The position numbers were made by a program, and so were the translations under genes. Source: Azorinus chamasolen (Eukaryota; Mollusca; Bivalvia; Cardiida; Solecurtidae). Taken from it: a stretch of 64,000 nucleotides of DNA. Below, piece by piece: positions 50,501 to 59,500 of the stretch. The notes under the pieces were generated by a model. That model ran no database searches. It saw nothing but the letters and a program-made list of their open reading frames with translations, and was not told the origin of the DNA. The stretch's first letter is position 1. Each line of letters begins with the position of its first letter. The stretch is from assembly GCA_963576725.1 (NCBI GenBank), contig OY755237.1:66560269-66624268 (forward strand). Reading direction: 5' to 3'.

Positions 50501-53500
50501 TCCTACTCTGTTTGCAAAGACGTAAAAAGGCAGATTTATGGAGTAGAGACATAAAAGCTGAAAAAAAATATTCTGCTTATATAACAACACATGTGCAATT
50601 CAAATGTTGAATCTGTTCAAAGCAAACAACACTTCTTATTAACCCTTGACTCCATAAATACGCCTTTCTACGCCTTTGCAAACAGAGTAGACTCAGATCA
50701 GACTGCTCCAATAGGAGCCGTCTGTTCAGGGTCGGCTCTGTTTTCTTCTGATATAATATAGATATAATTCTACAGATTCTGCCATGGCCAAAATATCTTG
50801 TGTCCATGTGCTATTATAACAATTAATCTGATTAATAATCATAACATCATTTTTTCTAACATGAATATTCATGGTGTAAAGGGTTAACTATATAAAAACC
50901 TTTCAAAGAGAAATATAACTGCATGTCTTTAACCCTGAATTCTTCAACCCTGAATATGTAAAACCCCGCTAATGCGACCACCTAAAAGAGGTATAATTCT
51001 GGGTGCTAGACGCAGGTGGTAGCTTAATGCAGGACAAAAGTAATGCAGAAAGCTCAAAGAGGAGCTTTCTGCATTACTTTTGTCCTGCATTAAGCAACCA
51101 CCTGTTTATAATGACACCTATGTTTATTCATTAAGTGGTCGCATTAGAGGGGTTCTACTGTACATGTATATGTCTTTTGACAACTGACAACTTACTAATA
51201 GAGTAGACCAAGGTCATATGGCTCCTAATTTAAAAAGAGTCGTTTGATCAGGGTTTGCTCTGTTAGCTTATTGAATAAAACAAAACAGACATTGATTCTA
51301 CAGTTTCTGCCATGGCAACACATTCTTGTGCCCATAATTATACCTGGACCCAACCTGTTTCCAAATACTACTCAAGCCATGCTCTCAGCAGGCAAAAGGT
51401 TGAAGCCAAAGACAAGGCAAGAAGTGTACACTCAGTCATGATTCGCAGACTCAAAGCTCTCTTGTATCCCAGCTCTCACCAATTTGGTAACAGCTAGGAA
51501 CCAAACAAATATGTTTGAGAACATTTAAAAGACTCAAGTCTTTGAATGTATTGTTGAATTCCAGCCAAAGATTACCTGACTCATGTTGAAGAAACTATAG
51601 CACTAGCTTATATGTTAGTATCCAAGACATTAACCCTTTAAACTGGAAAAAATCAAATTGGAATGGTCCAGCATTGCTTAAATAACAGTCTATTCAGTAA
51701 TGATATGGTGTAATTTGAAAGAAAATTTTGAATGACAAACAGCGTAAACCCTGAGGAGCCCTCTGATCTGAGTCTACACTGTATGCAAATTACATCCAAC
51801 TGGTTTTCGGCATTTGAAGGGCAAATGAGTTAAAATACTTTTCCCAAATACATACAATTTATATATAACTAACAAATATCAACAAAAGTTTTTTACCAGA
51901 AATTACTCAACTATTCATTGAACTTCACCGGATAAAAAATAGTACATTAATGATTATCCTAATTACCCTAAGTATTCGTACAGTCAAACATAGAAAAATA
52001 GTGCAGACCCAGAACAAAGTTAACAGCTCCAGGTGAAGGAGTCATTTGATGAGGATCTACACTATTTGCTACTATGTCAGTCTAATTCAAATGTATTTAA
52101 ATGGTGTCAAACTGGAAATATACAAAGTGGTGAAGAGGGGTCTAAGACTGGGCGTCTGAATACTTAGGATAAATGGGGTACACGGAATGAAAGGCCTAGA
52201 TAAGATGCTAAAATTAACCCATTCCCTTATACTGACACCTTTTGACACCTCTGTAAAAGTCCCTTTTTCAAATCATTATAAAAGTTGCTTTTTTAAATCC
52301 ATAGGAGCAATTATTGCTCTATTTATCACAATGGTTTAAAAACTACACAAATCTAAAATTATATTTTTTTCCAGTAGATTTATTCAAAGAGGGTGGGTCT
52401 TAGAATACTTAAAATAGCCTATGAGGGAATGTGTTAAATATCTTTAAGTTTAACTCCTTTATTTCTCCACCAACCCCTATGTTGTGACAAGATCTTTAGA
52501 ATTGTCTCTCTTCAAGGCAATTCTAAAGATAATGGTCACAACAAAGGGATATGTGGAGAAATTATGATTTTAACAGTTAATTATGCACCTTTATCTGTTC
52601 CTCTGCATACTGTATATAAATATCAAACATGCGTAACTGAATATCAATCTATCCCTGTGCACAATGAAGACCCTCACAGCAAATACCGTTGTTCACACCT
52701 GTGACATTTCTTACCCATTGTCTGAAAGTAGGACTAAGAAACACCTACAATACAGTTTTACTCTGCATTATCATTGTAAATATCCTGCGAGACAAACTTC
52801 ACCCTTTCATTCATATAAACGCCTTTCCACACCTTTGCAAACAAAGTAGACTGAGATCAGCAGCGCCTAAAAGAACCATCTGATCCAAGTTGACTGTGTT
52901 TTGCTTGTGAAGCAATAAGGATTTTCAATGAAAAACAGTGCAGACCCTGGCCAGAGAGCTTCTATAAGAGCCCTCTGATCTGGGTCTACACTGTTTGCAA
53001 ATGCCAGTGCACTGGTTTTCCATGTTCAAAGGGTTAGGTAAATAATGCAGACTCAGATCAAACTACTCTTGAGAGAACAGTTTGATCCAGGTCTACACAA
53101 TTTGCAACATCATTAGTTTCATTTGGCATATTTATCTTGACAAAACAGTGGCGAAGGAAGAATGGGTGTCCTACTAATTCGTGGAAATACAATATGCAAT
53201 AATTCCTATAAAACCTAACTGTGAGCAATTAATGAGATAGAAATTTCAACTGTCTTCATCTCACTTTTCTCACAAATTGTTTTTACACAAGCCATCAAGC
53301 TTTTGTGGGAAAATGTGAAAAAGACATGTTTCAATTACTTAATGAAACAAAAATATACTGGATTATAAGAAAAGATGGCTTTATTGTTTGCAATCAATGT
53401 AAACTCAGCGGCCGGTCACGACATCAGGCCCCAAGGCTATAAAACGTTTTGCTTGAGTCTGAGATCATTCTCATGCAACTGATTGGTCAGATGCTGAGCT

Positions 53501-56500
53501 TGCTCAGAATCTGACCAATCAGATACTTGAGAATGATCTCAGACTCAAGACGTTTTATAACCTTTGACCCAGATCTATTTTGTTTGACATTCATCTGCAT
53601 AGTTTGTATTTTATTATTATCGAACATGACAAACAGTGCAGACCTTGATCAGTGGGCTCCTGAGAGGAGCCCTCTATTCTGGTTTTGCCCTGTTTGCAAA
53701 TCACAATTGATCACTTTCTGTTTTTAAATGGTTATGATTATGACTTACCCTGGACACATCTGTTCTTGGTAGATCTTTCATGAATGAGTCATCATGCTTC
53801 AGTTCAATCCTCTGCAACCTTTTATGCATCCGGTGCTTCTGTTTCTATGGTAACAAAAATATATATTAAATCAAACCACTGACAATAAATGAAACAGAGG
53901 TCTAGATAAGATGCGTAAATTTAAACATTTTCAAGAATAGCTCTATTATTTCTCCATCAAATCCTATATTATGACCACTCTTTAGAGATGATTCTGAAGA
54001 GTGGTCACATTATAAGGTTTGGTGGAGAAATGACGATTTTAATATTTGGATATGCACCTTTACCTGTAGCTCTGATGAAAACTTTAATGTTTTATTTATG
54101 TAGCTTAAAATTACTTTCCTGCCAAGCAGTTAATCCTTCGCTTGCTATTCACGTTAATATACCTACCTGTAAATAGTGAAGACCCAGATGAGACAGCTCT
54201 TGCAGGAGCTGTCTCATCAGGGTGTGCACTATTTACAAGTTGATTGTGTAACCAGTGCACTCCACAGCAGTGATTTCACAGCGAAATACTTGTACACAGT
54301 GAAGATATATGTAATTATACAACAGGGCATGGGTATGAAAGGAGAAATGTATTTTAAAATTCAGCAAGAGAAGGGTTAACATCAACCCATTACTCCATAT
54401 CTACACCTTGTAATGGCCTTTGTAAACAGAGTAGATCAAGATCAGATTGTTCCTGTAGGAGCTGTTTTATCAGGGTCTTTTCTGTTTGCTTATGTAATGA
54501 TATAGATCTGATTTCAACAATCTCTGCCATGACCAAAAATGTCATTGTAAAAAATCATTCATGATTCAATATTTACTATATGAATACCTATTTAGGTTCA
54601 AACTATTTATCAATTAGTTAAATTTAGATTAACTCTTTACTTCCTGAATATTTGTGTGAGAAATAATGACATCATGAATATTTATTAGCTGCATTTTTAC
54701 AATTGTATATGAACACAGGATTTTTATCCATAGAAGACACTGTATAATCAGATCTATATATTTCACATACAAGAGTAGACCATGATCAGACCCTGATCTC
54801 CTACTGGATCCATCTGATCTAGGTCTATTTATGGAGTAAAGAGCTAAAATAGAATGTGCATATAACAGTTTAAAATTCCTTTTGAGGTTTATGAAGACTT
54901 AAATGTTATTTGACTGTTACACAAAATAGTATGCAGTCAAATGCAAAATGGCAAATAAGAAGCAGCTGAAAAACAATTAATCTGAAATAATTATAAATAC
55001 ACACACAAAAAAAAAATACAAAGACATAAATAAAAAATATATATAAAAAAGTGTAACACGACATGAATTAAAATAAAAATAAGAGTGTGTTTGTGAAACA
55101 CTTATGCCCGACCTTTGACCCTGAAGGATGACCTTGATCTTTGACCCATGGACCAGGGAGATGAACGCGACACATCGTCTTTGTGTGGTGAACATTTTGT
55201 GCCAGGTTATTTTGAAATCCATTCACAGATAAAAAAAAGTTACAGTAGGGGCACGAAATTTGGGATGGATGGACGGACAGACGGACGGACAGAAGGATGG
55301 ACAATGCGATTACTATATGCCCGCTGTTGGGGGGCATAAAAATACAAGAGGTAAATATGGGTTGAAGAGAAATCATACAAGATGACAATTTCTGCAGACA
55401 ACAATTTGTTTGTTTGCAAAGAGTTAACCCTGTCCCTGTTCAGCATTCATGTAATATATAATGACATCATGAATATTTATCAGCTGAATTTCTACCATAG
55501 CATAATTATGTACACAGGATGTTTTGGTATTGGTTACCAAGAAACTGCTGAGTCAGACCTATTATAATTTCATAAACAAACAAAGCAGGAGCCATCTGAT
55601 CTGGGTCTACTCTGTTTGCAATTGCATTAAAAAGTGTGTATATGAATGAAACTCAAGGGGTAAAATGGTGTAACATTCATTTCTTATTCTTTCCTGAACA
55701 TATCATTAGCTAACTCTCCGGGGAAAAAGGATAATGTTTTATTGCAATTAGTGTAGATCCTGACCAGCAGCCACATCAATGCCTGGTCAGAGGCTGCACT
55801 GTTGGACATTCATCTCAAGCTTTTGATTGGTCAGATTTGAGTTCTCAAGCTTTTGATTGGTCAGATTTGAGTTCTCAAGCTTTTGATTGGTCAGATTTGA
55901 GCCTTTGGCTCAAATCTGACCAATCAAAAGCTTGAGAACGAACTCAGGCTCAACTAAAAGCTTTATAAGCATGGACCCTGTTCTTTATCTTTTCATACAC
56001 CATAAAACTTGATCATAAACATATAATCAAAGAAATTATATCGGACCGTGGTCAACACTGTTTTCAGATCTGCTCCATAGATACACCTTTTAACATATGG
56101 TATTTGTAAATAGAGTATACCCAGATCAAATGTTTACACACTTTCCTTCATATAAGTGCCTTTTAACACATTTGCAAACAGGGTATACCCAGATCAAATG
56201 GCTCAAGAAGGGGCTGTCAGATCAAGCAGTTTACTTAAGGAATTATGCAGATCTGATTTTACAATTTTTACAAGGGCCAAAAATGTTAGGTTCATATATG
56301 CCATTATACATGTAAATATCTAGCCAATTAATATTCATACATGCATTATTTCTTAACCCTTTCTCTCACATATACCACTTCTGGTACCTTTGCAAACAGA
56401 GTAGATACATATCAGACAGCTTCTATAGGAGCTGTCTGACCAGAGTCTACTGTTTGTTTATTGAATAATATACGGTAGATCTGATTCTGAAGTTCCAGTC

Positions 56501-59500
56501 ATAGCCAAAAATGCATGAATCTAAGATATAATGACATCATGAATACTAATTGGATTCATTGTTATGATAGCACATGAACTCATGAATGTTTGGCCTGAGC
56601 ACTGATTTTGTAGACTGATATCTACATTATATCAAAAGCAAACAGATCAGACCCTGGTCAGATGGCTCCTATAGGAGCTGTCTGATTTGGGTCTACTCAG
56701 TTTGCAAAGGCTTAGAAAGGCTATTTAATTATTTATGGAGTAAAGAGTTAAAACTTCTTTCCTAACATCACCCTGAAAAATACAACAAATATGAATACAC
56801 CATAAATACCCTTCCTATGTGTCTATCCATGTCAAAGTGGATGAATTAATGTCATAGTGTTCACTCAAATATTATTGTGATAAACTCTGCAATACACTAA
56901 GAGTGTTTGTTACACTTGGAATTGATTATTATACAAAATTGTGAAATATATATTAACATACCATAAATGATATCTCAATGTTAGCATTTCATGGACTAAA
57001 GTTCACCATTACAAATTATGCATTTTCAACCTTTCTCTTGCTTTGAAAAGTTTGTCAACTAAAAATTTCATCAGCTACATTTTTCAGTTATACAAATTGG
57101 CTGAGTTGAACCCTTTCCCTCAAATAAACGTGTTTTCACGCATTTGCAAACAGAGTAGACCCAGATCAGACGGCTCCTAGAGGAGCCGTCTGATCAGGGT
57201 CTGCTCTGTTTGCTAATAGAATTTGATAGATCTGTTTCTTTGCTTTCTAAAATGTCTACAATGTTTCATCTTCCATATTTCTTTATTATTTTGTTAATGA
57301 ATATTCAATAGGTATTGGAATTTGGAATAAACACAGAACAGGGAAAGGGTTAAACAGAAACTACTGATTGAGCTGCCATCAGCTTGAACCATGACCAATT
57401 CAGCAACTGGAAAATGTATAGGATCTGCATATTCAGTATTGTAACTTATCATTTCCAGACATAGAAGTTTTTGTCAACAAATATTGTCTTCTGTGTAAAA
57501 TCTCAAAATGCATTTTTCCCCAATCTTTAAAAAAAACAAAAACGTTGATATGCATGAAATCTCATCTGAATCCAAACAACTCACATTTACCCATATCAAT
57601 TTAACCTTTTAACTCATGATCATGTCTTTATTGCCTTTGCAAACAGAGTAGACCCAGGTCAGATAGCTCCTACAGAAGCTGTCTGACCTGTGTCTGTTCT
57701 ATTTGCTTATCCCTTTCCCTCATACAAACATGTTTTCACGCATTTGCAAACAGAGTAGACCCAGATCAGACAGCTCCTAGAGGAGCCGTCTGATCAGGGT
57801 CTGCTCTGTTTGCTAATAGCATTTGATAAATCTGTTTCTTTGCTTTCTAAAATGTCTACAATGTTCCAGCTTTCATATTTCTTTATAACTATTTTGTTAA
57901 TGAATATTCAGTAGGTATTGAAATTTGGCCTAAATACAGAACAGGGAAAGGGTTAAAGCATAATATACTTAGATCCAATTTTACAGTTACTGTCATGGGC
58001 GAAATGTTCTGTGTTCATATGCCAATGTTGTAAAAATTCAGCTATTTAATGTATTAATATGATGTTGTTAATTTTTGCATAAATATTCATAAAAGTTTAA
58101 AAAGTTAATCAATACTGATATTGAATTTCAATTTAATGTTCCATCGTATTCCTAACCCTTTTAATGCTGGGTTTTCAGAGTGACATAGCCCATCAGTGTT
58201 TAACCCTTTCCCTGTTCAGTATTATGTAAGAAATAATAACAACATGAATATTTGTTAGCTCTTGTTTTATAATGTTAACTTTTTAAGGGAATATTTTGCT
58301 TTGACAAAAACTGTACAATCAGATCCATATTATGTCAAAGGCAAACAAAGCAGACCCTAAACAGACGGCTCCTTAGGAGCCGTTGGATCTGGGTCTACTC
58401 TGTTAGAATGAAAAGACTGAAACTTGCTAGATGATGCTGAACGGCAAACATTACAGACCCTGATCTAGGTCTACACTGTTTGCAAATACCAGGACATATG
58501 TATCCCGCATTCAAAAGGTTAACCCTTTCTCTTATATAAACGTGTTTTCACGCATTTGCTCCTAGAGGAGCCGTCTGATCAGGGTCTACTCTGTTTGCTA
58601 ATAGAATTTGAAAGACCTGTTTCTATACTTTCTAAAATGGCTACAATGTTCCACCTTCAATATTTCCTTACAACTTTTTTGCCTAAGAATATTCAGTAGG
58701 TATCAAAATATGAAATAAACATAGAACAGGGAAAAGGTTAATAAAGTCGATATTCATCAAAACGAAGCTCTCTGTAAAGTGGGTCTAATTGGATAAAATT
58801 CATTTAAAATGCATAATGACAGGTACTCAATTGGTTCTAAGGATCAGTTGTCTTTGAATACATTATCCAGTTCAAATCCATATTCTCTGCATAAAATATA
58901 CTGTTTCCGTCTCAATAAATTATGACTTTGTATAAACCACAGGTTATACAAACTGTCCTGTATTGCATTGAACATATCCCCTTTTCTCCATAGTTATGCC
59001 TTTGTATACCTTTGCAAACAGGGTAGACACAGATCAGACAGCTCTGACTCAGACTGTTGTTTTTCTCTTCTTTCTATATTGCGACAAAACCAAATGAACT
59101 ATGGGACACTACAGAAATGTTCAATATACGTCTGTTTCCCCTAACCCCCTACCTATCCCAAAACAACATGATGTATTAAACCTAAAGGTTGAGTATATCT
59201 AAGATGTAAAGAGTTTACAAATGCATAGATTCTCCTTCGAAATATAAAATAAAATTACTCATTCGTTTACATGAGTGTTACTTTTAAATCTCTGCATTTC
59301 TGAGATTGTTTGTTTCTTGTCACTATTTCTTGTAGCTATTTGATAAACAGAGTTCTTGTAACTATTTGATAAACAGAGCATGATACGTAAATGTGAAATA
59401 ATAGTCTCAAACATACAGTGAAGATGTCAAAACGAAAACTCAATATGGATACCCTAAATATCCTAAGTATTCTGACAGACAAACTAAGGCATATAGTGTA

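Noticed and set aside
55068..55446. Overlapping open frames on both strands
   Set aside because: They lie in the GACGGACAGACGGACG-type interspersed repeat, whose low complexity suppresses stops.
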